NCBI GenBank assembly: GCA_021775775.1
Contig: JAJFHF010000013.1
Span: 1-37,244, forward strand
DNA: 37,244 nt
Direction of reading: 5' to 3'
Origin: Hyphomicrobiaceae bacterium
GTDB lineage: Bacteria; Pseudomonadota; Alphaproteobacteria; Rhizobiales; HXMU1428-3
The notes beneath the pieces were generated by a model, which saw only the letters and a program-made list of their open reading frames with translations, did no database searches and was not told the DNA's origin. Positions 26,223 through 36,445 of this stretch are shown piece after piece (the first letter of the stretch is position 1; each line of letters starts with the position of its first letter). Both the position numbers and the translations under genes were made by a program.

Positions 26223-27158
26223 ATGTATAGAATGCCACGTATAACAAACAGCTTTGACCCAACAGCTTATGATAAGGGTTTTGGTGTTGGGCGCAAGCGC
26301 CGGCTTGATCAACAAGCTGAGATTAACAATGCAGGTCTTGGTCGTCATTTAGCCAGTGGGCAGTTTGACGAAGCTCAAAAGTTTGCATTTGATAACGGCA
26401 TGGTAGAGCAAGGATTGGGCTTGCGCCGTATGCAGCGCAATGAGCAAAATGATATTTATAATAGAGGCCGGCAGGAAAAAGCAGACGGGCGGAGTGACCA
26501 GCTTCATAATTTGAGGTTGGGGGAGCATGCGTATAAAACGCAGCAGGGTGGTGGTCTTGACGATCAGCTAAAAAAGCTGAAGATCATTAAGATGCAGAGG
26601 GAAGCGCGGGGCGTAACAGGAAAATCTCTTGCGGAGGACCGGAGTAGAGCAAGTAAGACAAGAAACATCCACCAAGGTATAGAGAACCTGGCTGGGTTAC
26701 CTGGTTGGGCCAAGAAAAATAAAATGGACTTTGATGGCTCAATCGGTCCATTGGATAATTCTATAGCAGGTCGGGCATCATCAGTATTTTTTGATCCTGG
26801 TGAAGGAGAGGTAAGGCGTCGAATAAGTGGTGATGTTGAAGCATTAGCAGCAGCAATCAAGCCTTTAATTAGAAAGCCTGGCGAGGGAGCCTGGACGGAC
26901 ACAGACCAAGAGCGCTTAGTAAGCGTCGTTGGTGACTTAACACTCTCCAGAAATACAGCCGAATATCAAAGAGCCCTATCGGGTGTACGAAAAAGAATAA
27001 ATGCTAATTTTGGCCTGAATATCCCTGTCCTTAGTTTTGTTGCTTCACCGTTTCCAAAAGAAGCGAGAGCCGCCGCTGAAAGAGCTATTGCCCAAGGTAA
27101 GGACCGCGCCCTGGTTATGAAAAAGTTACGTGAGAAATTTGGAAACGGGGCTCAGTAA
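26223..27158 (+). CDS. putative internal virion/ejection protein
   Basis: Position in ejection module. Confidence 0.5.
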   Translation: MYRMPRITNSFDPTAYDKGFGVGRKRRLDQQAEINNAGLGRHLASGQFDEAQKFAFDNGMVEQGLGLRRMQRNEQNDIYNRGRQEKADGRSDQLHNLRLGEHAYKTQQGGGLDDQLKKLKIIKMQREARGVTGKSLAEDRSRASKTRNIHQGIENLAGLPGWAKKNKMDFDGSIGPLDNSIAGRASSVFFDPGEGEVRRRISGDVEALAAAIKPLIRKPGEGAWTDTDQERLVSVVGDLTLSRNTAEYQRALSGVRKRINANFGLNIPVLSFVASPFPKEARAAAERAIAQGKDRALVMKKLREKFGNGAQ

Positions 27159-29311
27159 TGGAAAATTACGACGATCTATTTGCCGATATCCCCAGCCAGA
27201 ATAGCACTAATGAATATGATGAGCTATTCGCTGATATTGAAGTGACGAAGCCTGTCAAGCGCAAAAAGGGTGTAAAGCAACAAAAAGCTTTAGATCCTTA
27301 TGACTTTTTAAGAGAAGCGCAAGAGCCCCCCTCAGAAACCCCTATAGATAACAGCAATATAGCTGGTCGTTTTGCGGACGCAGCGGGCAGGGGTTTCAGC
27401 AAAGGCTTTGGTGATCAACCCATTGGTGATGGTAAAACAGGTCGTTACTTACCTGCCACTCCATTCACAGGCGGTCTTAACATGATGATTGATAAGGGCC
27501 TTGATTTGGGAGTGACAGGCCTTCGTGCCTTGGGCGGGGTAGCACGGGCTGGGACGCATGTGGCGGCTCAGGCAGGTCAAGAATTAGGATTGAGTCCCAG
27601 TAGCGCAAAAAGACTTGAGCGGGATTTGGCTGGTATGGTTGAAGTCGGGGCTATCATGTCAGGCGCCCCAAATACAGTTTTGTCAGGCGGACTAAAAAAA
27701 ATAGGCGGCAGAGTTCCCGGGCAAGACCAGATCATGCAAACAAGCAAGGATATTGTTACCTTGCCTAAAAAGGTTATCCCTAGAGTTGTCCGTGAAATTG
27801 TTTCTGATGGGACAGGGGCAATCAAGGATTCTGTTAAACATAAATTCCAAGCTGATGATACTGTCGCGGCCGATATTTTGAATAAGACAATACAGCGCTC
27901 AGGGAAAACACCGGACCAGATGCTTGCTGATTTTAAAGAAGGACAGCGCGTCTCCAGGTTTGGCAAAAATAGCAGCGCGTTACCTGAGTCTTTAGCTGAG
28001 TTGGGAGGTGAGGCAACGCAGTCTCTTTTGGAAACGACAGTACTGTCACCAGGCCGTGCCCGGTCTATTGTTCGTGATCGCATTAACAATAGGCAGAGAG
28101 GGACAAGGCAGCCCTTTAGCACTGAGAAATTGCCTGACACAGTTGGAGATCAGCAAGCGCTTTTTGGGCAGCGTGAGCGGCTTCTTGATAATTTAGCTAG
28201 ATCTTTAGAGATAAAATCATCGGGTACGGCCTTGAAGACCGAAAGAGACATATTGATAGATCTTAAAAGGGAAGCCGGGCCTCTATATAAGAAAGCATTT
28301 AAGCAAGCTGATGATTTTGATTTGTCGGGCATAATCCAGGGTGCAAAGACCGAGTTAGATGATATGTCAGGTGGAATAAGGAATTCTCTGAAGAAGGCAA
28401 TTGGTTATTTTGAAAAAAGTTTGCCACAAAACGCACACAACTTGCCATTGAACCAAAAGCTTAAACGTTTTGATAACGCAAAAAAAGCGCTTGATGATAT
28501 GATCTCTGCGAAAAGAAGGGGTGGTAAATCTGAATCTGTTCGGGCTTTAACTGAATTTAAAAATCAGATGTTAAACGCAGTACATGGTGGTGACAAGCTT
28601 AACCCAACGCGAAATACATTCTACGCTTCAGCTCGAGATCTCTACTCTGGCGGTAAGAGAATGCAAGACGCAATCCAAAAGGGCAGGGACACCTTTAAGG
28701 AAGGCGCAGAGCTGACAGCCGAAATGGTCCAGGGCTTAAACCAAGGTGAGATTAAAATGTTGCGCCTTGGGTTTTATGATGCAGTTAAGAAAAACCTAGG
28801 TCGCAAAAAGAGAACTGATGATGCGACACAGTTATTCAGGCGCGCTGAATTTGCTGATTTGCACAAAGCTATAGCGCCCCATAAAAAGAGCAAAAAAGCT
28901 TTAACAAAGCCATCTGATCAATTTGGTGAGTTGCTAGACCGTGAGCAGCGTATGGTTGAAACGAAAAACATGCTTGGTGGCTCAAGAACTGCATTTAGAA
29001 TAGAGAGCGCAAAAGATTTTAATGCGCTTGCTGACTTCTCAAGAAGAATGAAAGATAATAACTTATTATCAGCTGTGGCGGATACTGTGGGTATGGTTGT
29101 GCGGGAAACGTTGGGGATGCGAGAGGAGGTTTCTACCAAACTTGCTGAACTGCTGACATCGACGGACCCGAAGCAGATAGAGAAAGCTTTAAATATTATA
29201 AAATCCCGATATGGACAGGCAAAGTCTCAGGAAGTGGGATCTAGTTTGATGGATATAATAGCAGATAACGAGAGCGCTTTAAGGGCGGGGTATTTAGGTA
29301 GGGAAAATTAA
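27158..29311 (+). CDS. large internal virion/ejection protein
   Basis: 717-aa helical ORF in ejection module. Confidence 0.6.
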   Translation: MENYDDLFADIPSQNSTNEYDELFADIEVTKPVKRKKGVKQQKALDPYDFLREAQEPPSETPIDNSNIAGRFADAAGRGFSKGFGDQPIGDGKTGRYLPATPFTGGLNMMIDKGLDLGVTGLRALGGVARAGTHVAAQAGQELGLSPSSAKRLERDLAGMVEVGAIMSGAPNTVLSGGLKKIGGRVPGQDQIMQTSKDIVTLPKKVIPRVVREIVSDGTGAIKDSVKHKFQADDTVAADILNKTIQRSGKTPDQMLADFKEGQRVSRFGKNSSALPESLAELGGEATQSLLETTVLSPGRARSIVRDRINNRQRGTRQPFSTEKLPDTVGDQQALFGQRERLLDNLARSLEIKSSGTALKTERDILIDLKREAGPLYKKAFKQADDFDLSGIIQGAKTELDDMSGGIRNSLKKAIGYFEKSLPQNAHNLPLNQKLKRFDNAKKALDDMISAKRRGGKSESVRALTEFKNQMLNAVHGGDKLNPTRNTFYASARDLYSGGKRMQDAIQKGRDTFKEGAELTAEMVQGLNQGEIKMLRLGFYDAVKKNLGRKKRTDDATQLFRRAEFADLHKAIAPHKKSKKALTKPSDQFGELLDREQRMVETKNMLGGSRTAFRIESAKDFNALADFSRRMKDNNLLSAVADTVGMVVRETLGMREEVSTKLAELLTSTDPKQIEKALNIIKSRYGQAKSQEVGSSLMDIIADNESALRAGYLGREN

Positions 29312-29331
29312 ATTATGCCCAAGGTGCTCAG

Positions 29332-29835
29332 CTATTGACTTAAAAACCTGTCAACGTCTCTCATGTTCATATTGTCTTTGTACTCATGGCGCTTCAACTT
29401 AAAGCCTGATTTGCCCATGCAACCAATATAAGCATTACGAATAAATTGCTGTCTTTGATTGTTTGCTGCTATTATCTGTTTATTGGCAGCCCTTCTTTGA
29501 CCATCCTCAAAGCCTCGTGAAAAACTAGTGGGGTCGTAACTGTCGCCTATTTTAGGCATGAGTGGGGGCCTATTATTTGCGTAGACATCCCCGTGAACGG
29601 TTATATTGGTTTGTCTATAGTCTGGCCTTCTCGGGGGAGATGGGGGGGTTATTGGGAATCGTGAGGCAATTTGCAGCACATGATTATTACAAGCATATTG
29701 CGATTGAAGAAAAGCTTTTTCTTCAGGTAGTTGCTCATCTAAAGTAACCCAAGATAATGAAGTTCTTGTTACCTGACCGCAACAACAAAGGAATAGAGTT
29801 GAGAAGAGTGAAAGAGTAAAACTAAGCGTTTTCAT
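29332..29835 (-). CDS. lipoprotein, reverse-strand cargo gene (moron)
   Basis: MKTLSFTLSLFSTLFLCCCGQV lipobox-like signal; opposite strand within late operon. Confidence 0.65.
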   Translation of the reverse strand: MKTLSFTLSLFSTLFLCCCGQVTRTSLSWVTLDEQLPEEKAFLQSQYACNNHVLQIASRFPITPPSPPRRPDYRQTNITVHGDVYANNRPPLMPKIGDSYDPTSFSRGFEDGQRRAANKQIIAANNQRQQFIRNAYIGCMGKSGFKLKRHEYKDNMNMRDVDRFLSQ

Positions 29836-29917
29836 CGAGAATACCATTATCAATTAAGATCTATTGAAAGGTAAATATACTTGGGGCGTAGATTAAAAGG
29901 CAAGTGGAATTATTAAC

Positions 29918-29942
29918 AAGGAGCCTCAGGGCTCCTTTTTTA
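29918..29942 (+). terminator. intrinsic terminator (AAGGAGCC/GGCTCCTT)
   Basis: Stem 29918-29925/29930-29937 then T-run and ATTGGAAAAATC. Confidence 0.8.
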
Positions 29943-29953
29943 TTGGAAAAATC

Positions 29954-31327
29954 ATGGAACTAAGAGACTTATCAAACGACGAAATGGATAGCCTGTTTCA
30001 AGAAATCCAGGTAGAAGGCCAGCGCATGGCCAGGCAAAGCCTTATTGATGAGAGTAGGGCGGTGCTTGAGGAAGGGCCTGAGCGAGCTTTAGGTGAGCCA
30101 CTGAGACCTGAATATCAAGGCTTCCCTGAGCATTTTTCTTCTTTGCAGCCAAATCGTGAAAGACCTGAATTAAGAGCAGTGCAGCCCGATGTAACAGAAC
30201 AAATATTATCGAGCCTGGGCAGGAGAACACCTGATTATTCACCTGATACGACACCCGATGGACGGCCTTTGATGAGATCCAGAGAGCGTACTTTAGGTGA
30301 TCACATCCGCGATGTTATGCCTGGATCAGAGGCTTACAATAGATTTGGTGATGTGGTCGATTATTTAGGTCAGCCTTATCAAGTCTCTAGCGCCCAATTT
30401 GCCGAAGATGGTATTGATAAATTCTCTGAAGGAGTTGAGGAAGGAAAGCCATTAAAAGCACTTGGTGGTGCTGGAATGGTTGGCCTAACAGCATTACCCT
30501 TTGCAGGACGGGCAGCGGGCCAGATGTTTGCAACGATACCAAGGTCACTTGGGACTGGCGCGGCTGTAACTACAGCGCCTTTGCTAGCTGAAGAGGCGTT
30601 TGACGCAAGCCCTGCTTATGCGGCGGGGGAGAGAGGGTTAGGGGAGGAGCTGGTTGATAAGGGGAAGAGTTTGTTGCCGCGCTACGCTCTATCTATGGCT
30701 CCTTATGCTGCTGCGCTAGGGGCTGGCAAAGTATCGGGACTATATGCAAATCGACTAGCCGGGCAAGAGGCGCTTAAAAGGCAACAGAGGTCAGCGGATT
30801 CATTGCAGGTCGGTCGTAATCGAGAAACAATACAAAATTTACAGCGCAATACAGACGATGTTCCGTTGCAAAATTCTTTGCAAGATGACTTGATGGCTAT
30901 TGAGCCAGCTTACTATAAGGGTTTAAGCCAAGCTCAAATAGCACGACAGATTGATAAGGACGATAAGGTGCAAAGGTTTATTGCAGATAATAGAGATGGA
31001 ATAAGCGTGTCCGCAGGAGCCTTAGGCGGTGGCTTGGCTGGTTATAGTGCGAGCGAGGGTGATCCAGAAGCCACAGCTTATTCAACGTTTATTGGAGCAT
31101 TAGGCGGGCGTAGAGGTAAATTGGCTCCCCCTAAAACTGTTAAATCCAGAGTCCCTCGTTTAAATCCTGATGAAACTTTGAGAAAGCGAGGCTTAAAGCT
31201 TGTGAATGAAAAAGATGCGCGTGGTCTTACGTATGGGGAGACAATGAGCCAGAAGGCAAAGAGACAAAAGAGAAAAGGCGGCAAGTTCGTTAAAGGTTAC
31301 AATAAAGACAGTGGAGACCTGGATTAG
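29954..31327 (+). CDS. putative virion/ejection protein
   Basis: 457-aa ORF with membrane-active-like Gly/Ala segments. Confidence 0.5.
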   Translation: MELRDLSNDEMDSLFQEIQVEGQRMARQSLIDESRAVLEEGPERALGEPLRPEYQGFPEHFSSLQPNRERPELRAVQPDVTEQILSSLGRRTPDYSPDTTPDGRPLMRSRERTLGDHIRDVMPGSEAYNRFGDVVDYLGQPYQVSSAQFAEDGIDKFSEGVEEGKPLKALGGAGMVGLTALPFAGRAAGQMFATIPRSLGTGAAVTTAPLLAEEAFDASPAYAAGERGLGEELVDKGKSLLPRYALSMAPYAAALGAGKVSGLYANRLAGQEALKRQQRSADSLQVGRNRETIQNLQRNTDDVPLQNSLQDDLMAIEPAYYKGLSQAQIARQIDKDDKVQRFIADNRDGISVSAGALGGGLAGYSASEGDPEATAYSTFIGALGGRRGKLAPPKTVKSRVPRLNPDETLRKRGLKLVNEKDARGLTYGETMSQKAKRQKRKGGKFVKGYNKDSGDLD

Positions 31328-31677
31328 TAGCCGAAGAAATGCAGGCAAATAGCTAAAACAAAAAACGGGACTGCTATATATAGAGACAAAAGCCTTCCTT
31401 TCTTTGTGTAAATTTCACCCTCAACATATTCCATAGCTTCAGCACGGCTAAGCTTTTCATCTATCTTGATGGGTTTTGTTATTTTTGTGCAGACGTAAAG
31501 CCCCATAGCAGTAACTAAGAATAACTCTCCTGTTTTTACTGAGAAATCATAGAAAGGGGCGGCAAAAAATAGAACAACAGAACTGACAGCCAATACAAGG
31601 CTTGCCCAATAAGCCCACACCGACCAATGTGCTTTAGGCCTTCTAAATGTTTCTTTATGCTGATCTAGTTCTTGCAT
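31324..31677 (-). CDS. small multi-pass membrane protein, reverse-strand cargo gene
   Basis: WAYWASLVLAVSSVVLFFAAPF, LLSLYIAVPFFVLAICLHFFGY. Confidence 0.6.
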   Translation of the reverse strand: MQELDQHKETFRRPKAHWSVWAYWASLVLAVSSVVLFFAAPFYDFSVKTGELFLVTAMGLYVCTKITKPIKIDEKLSRAEAMEYVEGEIYTKKGRLLSLYIAVPFFVLAICLHFFGY

Positions 31678-31771
31678 AACTAACTATACCACACTTTTAA
31701 ACTTTTGGAAGACGACAAGTCCGCCCCCAAACTTTACATACAAAATTAGATTACAGATAGCAATTCACACC

Positions 31772-31796
31772 AAGGAGCCCCACGGCTCCTTTTTTA
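31772..31796 (+). terminator. intrinsic terminator (AAGGAGCC/GGCTCCTT)
   Basis: Stem 31772-31779/31784-31791 then T-run and ATTGGAAAAAATC. Confidence 0.8.
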
Positions 31797-31810
31797 TTGG
31801 AAAAAATCCT

Positions 31811-32944
31811 ATGACATTAAAACTCTGGCGAAAAGCTGGTGAGCAATTTTTTGACAACAATGGCAATCCTTTAAACGAAGGCCAGATACACATCTTTGAG
31901 CCCTTACCATCAACGAACAGGATCAGTTTATACCTAGACAAAGATGGCACTACGCCCTTAACGAACCCTGTTGTTTTGGACAGCTCAGGACGCATTGCCG
32001 GTCCAGTATATATTGAAGGAGGGGTCTTATTCAGAGAAGCCATCACGAATAATGGCATAAATGTCTTTGGGGCTGATGAATATTTGATGTCAGAAAGTGG
32101 CGGGGTTACGGAGGCTTCTGAATTTGCCCTTTCGAAAACAAATGTTATTCAAATAAATGATAATCTGGTTCTTGCTGATGCTCACAAAGGATATGAGATA
32201 AATTGCGATCCAACAAGTGGTGATATCACTGTTCAGCTTGGGGATGTGTGGGATAATGGCGACCAAGTCCTGGTTCGTAATATTGGCACTCAAGACAACG
32301 TTTTACTTTCCGATCTGGAAAGCACCTTCAATACGATTAAACCAGGAACCTGGGCTAGGATCGTTTCGGACGGTGCGCAATGGATTATTGACCAGTATAA
32401 GAGCAGCCAGGTTACTGTCTCAAGCGGGTTCGTGGGTGAGGGAACGGACGCTTCTCCTTTGTCTTTGGATCAAAATTACTTGGATGCAGCAGCCATCGCG
32501 TCGGCCCCCCCGCATAGCATTTTAGCTGGTAAACGAAGCCAGGCTGAGGGTGGTGAGAGTTCCACAGGGAACACTTACGTCACTCGCTACCTGAACACTA
32601 AAATCAAAGACCATCCTGATGTTACCTTAAACGCGAGCATTTTTACTATAAGTCGGATTGGGATGTGCTCGATAAGATGGGAGGCCCCAGGCTTTGAATG
32701 CGGCACCCATCAAGCCAATCTAAAAGATATAGCCAACGATGCATTCCATTATGGTAGCTCGCCAACGTCTCAATCTGGCTCTGAGAGCACATCAATTTCT
32801 ACAGGCATTGCCAGGCTAGATATCACGGAGCCAACTGATTTTTCTGTTGAGCATAAAGCGACAGAATCCAGCACGAATGGGTTTGGAGTGCCCGCTCTTA
32901 ATGAACAGGCGCTGTTCACAAGAGTAGAGGTTTCATTCGAGTAA
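31811..32944 (+). CDS. tail protein with P22-tailspike-like head-binding domain
   Basis: FDNNGNPLNEGQIHIFEPLPSTNRISLYLDKDGTTPLTNPVVLDSSGRIAGPVYIEG. Confidence 0.75.
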   Translation: MTLKLWRKAGEQFFDNNGNPLNEGQIHIFEPLPSTNRISLYLDKDGTTPLTNPVVLDSSGRIAGPVYIEGGVLFREAITNNGINVFGADEYLMSESGGVTEASEFALSKTNVIQINDNLVLADAHKGYEINCDPTSGDITVQLGDVWDNGDQVLVRNIGTQDNVLLSDLESTFNTIKPGTWARIVSDGAQWIIDQYKSSQVTVSSGFVGEGTDASPLSLDQNYLDAAAIASAPPHSILAGKRSQAEGGESSTGNTYVTRYLNTKIKDHPDVTLNASIFTISRIGMCSIRWEAPGFECGTHQANLKDIANDAFHYGSSPTSQSGSESTSISTGIARLDITEPTDFSVEHKATESSTNGFGVPALNEQALFTRVEVSFE

Positions 32945-33810
32945 TGGGGCTACCAGCTCATACAGCACAAATGGTTGATGCGAACGGTCGTATCACACCT
33001 ACGTGGCGACGCACCCTTTCGCAATTTGATCAGGTCTTATCTCTCTTTGAGACGCAGGATACCAAAGGGCTCGTTGAAGACTTAAAAAAAGTCAAAGAAG
33101 ATTTGGAGCTCACATCCTTCAACGCTGTGAATAAAGCAAAGTTTGAAGCTGAACAAGGCAGGGCTGAGACGGCCCTTGAGGAGATAAGAGACACGCTTCT
33201 TTACTTTGGGGAAGAGGTTCAAAAATCAGTTGATGTCAGTACAAATTCCAGAGTTCAGATAGACGGAGAGCGTGAGGCTCGCCTACAGCAAGTGCGTAAG
33301 CTTGAGGCCAAAAGCAAAGATGTTAGTGCAAGTGTTACAGACCTTGAACAGGTGGTTGTTACCGAGCAGAGTGCCACCGCCTCAAAGTTTAGCCAGGTTC
33401 AAACCGAACTTGATGGAAACTCAGCCGCTATAACACAAATAGATCAGTCCGTTGATGGGATTGAGGCAAAGCGCATACTTTCCATAGAATCGAACGGACA
33501 GGTTGTTGGCTCACGGGTAATTGGAGGGGGGCTCAGTGGTAGTTATGTCGACTTCTTAGTTAATGTGTTTAGGTTGGTCCATCCAAACGGGGGGGCTCCT
33601 ATCCCTATTTTTGTGGCGACCTTGGACGAAAATGGTGCACCAGCAGTCTCAGTTAACGGCTTGGTTTCAGCGAACAATATAACCGCTGGTACTATTCAAG
33701 GGGTTATTGTTAAAGCAAGTGTATTTAAGGGCAATAAATTCGAGTCAGACGATGGGACTTGCTACCTCGATTTTAACAATAATGTAAAAAGATTTGAGAT
33801 GGAATTTTAA
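32944..33810 (+). CDS. tail protein with DUF1983-like region
   Basis: ASVTDLEQVVVTEQSATASKFSQVQTELDGNSAAITQIDQSVDG... Confidence 0.65.
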   Translation: MGLPAHTAQMVDANGRITPTWRRTLSQFDQVLSLFETQDTKGLVEDLKKVKEDLELTSFNAVNKAKFEAEQGRAETALEEIRDTLLYFGEEVQKSVDVSTNSRVQIDGEREARLQQVRKLEAKSKDVSASVTDLEQVVVTEQSATASKFSQVQTELDGNSAAITQIDQSVDGIEAKRILSIESNGQVVGSRVIGGGLSGSYVDFLVNVFRLVHPNGGAPIPIFVATLDENGAPAVSVNGLVSANNITAGTIQGVIVKASVFKGNKFESDDGTCYLDFNNNVKRFEMEF

Positions 33811-34526
33811 TGGGAAAAAAGAAATTTGTAGTAGATGCTAAAAAGGGAATAGCCGCTATCTACGATAGCTCTCGGCCCCAAGCAGAGGATAGCCCTGAGT
33901 CTAATCTGCCATATCTATATTTTCATTCCAAGTTGAAATATATGGCCATGCGGAAAAAGATAATTAAAACGATAAATTTTCCAAGCAAGACAGTTAATTC
34001 ATCATATTCCATTTTTGGAGGGGGCAAGCCACCGCCTTTTGGTGAGTCTGAATATAGTTTAGGGACCAACAGCTTTGGCAGTGATGTTTTTTTTCTCCCA
34101 GTTGTCGGTGGAATAGCGATATCAGGGGGATACCCGCTTTATGCGAACAGTCAAAGTATGAGGGCTATTTCGGTTGTGCTCGATGGGAGCACGCTAAAGT
34201 GCATGGAAAAATGGAGAGCCTACGGGACTGTGTCAATACCCGCGCAGTCAGTAACGATTAAAACATATATTTTTTCTTCAATAGAATTTCCATATAGCAA
34301 CACCAAAGGTTTGTTAATAGATGAAAACGGTATCTCAATAGGAAATGGCAAGATTGATACGAGGCACGGCCACCTTCGCAAGGGGGCAGGCTTTTTACTA
34401 CCAACCTCAAGAACAATGAAGGTGTCAAATGGGGGGTATTCCGCGCTTAGCACGTCAGGCGTTTCAAAAAAATATTGGGGGTCAACCGCTGTTGTGTCAG
34501 CGATTGGAAATCAGGTGAAAATTTGA
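33810..34526 (+). CDS. hypothetical tail-associated protein
   Basis: ORF in tail module. Confidence 0.5.
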   Translation: MGKKKFVVDAKKGIAAIYDSSRPQAEDSPESNLPYLYFHSKLKYMAMRKKIIKTINFPSKTVNSSYSIFGGGKPPPFGESEYSLGTNSFGSDVFFLPVVGGIAISGGYPLYANSQSMRAISVVLDGSTLKCMEKWRAYGTVSIPAQSVTIKTYIFSSIEFPYSNTKGLLIDENGISIGNGKIDTRHGHLRKGAGFLLPTSRTMKVSNGGYSALSTSGVSKKYWGSTAVVSAIGNQVKI

Positions 34527-35185
34527 GCGCTAAATTCTCCGTAGATTCTCAGACTAATCGCATGTATGTGAAGGACAGTAATGGAGATACAGTATTCGAC
34601 ACAAGTGAGCCTATGCCAGCTTTGTTTGACACAAACGGTTTAACTTTTAACAACGTGAATGTTGATTTCCCCAAGCTAGGAAACGAAGAGGTTAGATACG
34701 ACAATGAATCGTGTGACAACAACTATCGCGGCTGGTACAGAGTTGAAGCGGCTACCTGGTCACACGTCTATGATTTAGGGCCAGCCAACAGCGACACAAA
34801 CGTTTACTGGGTTAAAATAAGAGGGGTTCGCACATCTCTTCCTTGGTTGCGCCGCTATGCTGGTTCTTGCGATTCAGTCTCATTTAATTATTTCGTCCTT
34901 TTCCCTGAAAATAAATGGATAAGCCTTAACGGGAGTATGCTTTTAGAAGTTTCTGGGGCTGGTGGAAACAACAGCGGGCCTAGCCACCCTTGGCTCACAA
35001 GGATGATATCGGTTTACCGATCAGGAAGTAGGTGGAAATTAGAGGCCAACCACTCAAACAGATACTATTACGATGATGATATCACAGATTCACCATCTAT
35101 GAACTCAAGCGATGTGCGTCACGGTAGAATGGCTTCTTCTTATCAATTTGATATTAGAATTTTGCCTGGACGTTTTACAAAATAG
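34523..35185 (+). CDS. hypothetical tail-associated protein, possible TTG start
   Basis: TTGA overlap with previous stop; ORF open from 34475. Confidence 0.45.
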   Translation: MSAKFSVDSQTNRMYVKDSNGDTVFDTSEPMPALFDTNGLTFNNVNVDFPKLGNEEVRYDNESCDNNYRGWYRVEAATWSHVYDLGPANSDTNVYWVKIRGVRTSLPWLRRYAGSCDSVSFNYFVLFPENKWISLNGSMLLEVSGAGGNNSGPSHPWLTRMISVYRSGSRWKLEANHSNRYYYDDDITDSPSMNSSDVRHGRMASSYQFDIRILPGRFTK

Positions 35186-35194
35186 GCTCTCACT

Positions 35195-36433
35195 ATGACA
35201 ACAAACAATACAATTCACCCCCTCTATGAGCGGGGCACAATATCACTCATACAAAATTCTGAGTTTATCACTGGGAGCGGCACCTTTTGGCAGCATCGTA
35301 TTTTAAAATACGGTCAGCTTAACGTTCACGGGCAGGTAGGGCCTTTTTATATTAAAGAGGTTATATCTGATACCCAAATAAGAATTAATAGGCCGTGGCC
35401 TTACGTGTCGATGCCTGAGGCCAATTACATTATATTTTCTCAGCACGGTTCAATTACAGACGCAATCCTCCATGACATAGTGGCAGCTGCCCAACAGAGA
35501 GCGGAGAAAAGCTTAGCTGTGCATGTGTTTCAGCCGCATGAGATAGATGTAAATGGCGACCCCCTTGATGTCGTTGGCAATGATTATGACCTTGGTTACT
35601 TGCTAGACCAGGAAGGAAATATTTTAACAAGTTGGCAAAAGCTGGGCGGGGAATGGGGAGATGGTGCAGATCTGAAAGGGGGCAAGGGCGACACAGGGAC
35701 ACTTGCCGTTGGTCAGGTCAACACTGGTCAGCCAGGGTCAAATGCGAGCGTTACAAATAGCGGAACCAACCAAGAAGCTATCTTTGACTTTACTATTCCC
35801 CGCGGCAATCAAGGTGAGCAAGGCCCATCAGGTCAACTTACCGTTGGCCAGGTTACGACAGGTTCACCAGGAACAGACGTTGAAGTTGTAAATTCAGGAA
35901 CGACAGAAAACGCGGCTCTCGACTTTATAATTCCACGCGGTGATCAAGGCCCTTCAGGCAAGTTATCTGTCGGCCAAGTCACAACTGGTGCAGCGAATAC
36001 AGATGTTGTTGTTACAAATACAGGCACTCTAGAAAATGCGATAATGAACTTTACTATCCCACGCGGTTCCAAGGGAAACAAGGGAGACGAAGGGGCCCAG
36101 GGCAACCCCGGACCCGCCTTAGTTGTAGAGGTTGAAGGTCCTTTTGCTGATCGTAGTCTTTACGACAATGAGCCCAAAGGCTTCTCATTTTTCGCAACGG
36201 ATCAAAACTCAATTTACCATCGTAATTCTGACACTGCCGGTACATGGATCGGGCCGATCGCGGTCGGGACATTAAAGCCAATTTTTTATGGGTTTAGAGT
36301 TGACGAAAATTATAATTTCATAGTTGAGCAGCCAGATGGTGAAATTAATCTGGTTGATTACCCCTCCCACACAATATGCCCAGGCGTTTGCCAATTCACT
36401 TTGGAAAACGGGCAGTTAAAGCAAACTCTATAA
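35195..36433 (+). CDS. tail fibre protein with collagen-like repeats
   Basis: Three ~43-aa repeats VGQVTTGxPGxxxxVxNSGTxENAxxDFTIPRGxxGxxG. Confidence 0.8.
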   Translation: MTTNNTIHPLYERGTISLIQNSEFITGSGTFWQHRILKYGQLNVHGQVGPFYIKEVISDTQIRINRPWPYVSMPEANYIIFSQHGSITDAILHDIVAAAQQRAEKSLAVHVFQPHEIDVNGDPLDVVGNDYDLGYLLDQEGNILTSWQKLGGEWGDGADLKGGKGDTGTLAVGQVNTGQPGSNASVTNSGTNQEAIFDFTIPRGNQGEQGPSGQLTVGQVTTGSPGTDVEVVNSGTTENAALDFIIPRGDQGPSGKLSVGQVTTGAANTDVVVTNTGTLENAIMNFTIPRGSKGNKGDEGAQGNPGPALVVEVEGPFADRSLYDNEPKGFSFFATDQNSIYHRNSDTAGTWIGPIAVGTLKPIFYGFRVDENYNFIVEQPDGEINLVDYPSHTICPGVCQFTLENGQLKQTL

Positions 36434-36445
36434 AGGAGATATTTA

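Noticed and set aside
27577-28140. 187-aa minus ORF in the ejection-protein gene
   Set aside because: Antisense to a long well-supported ORF with no start signal.
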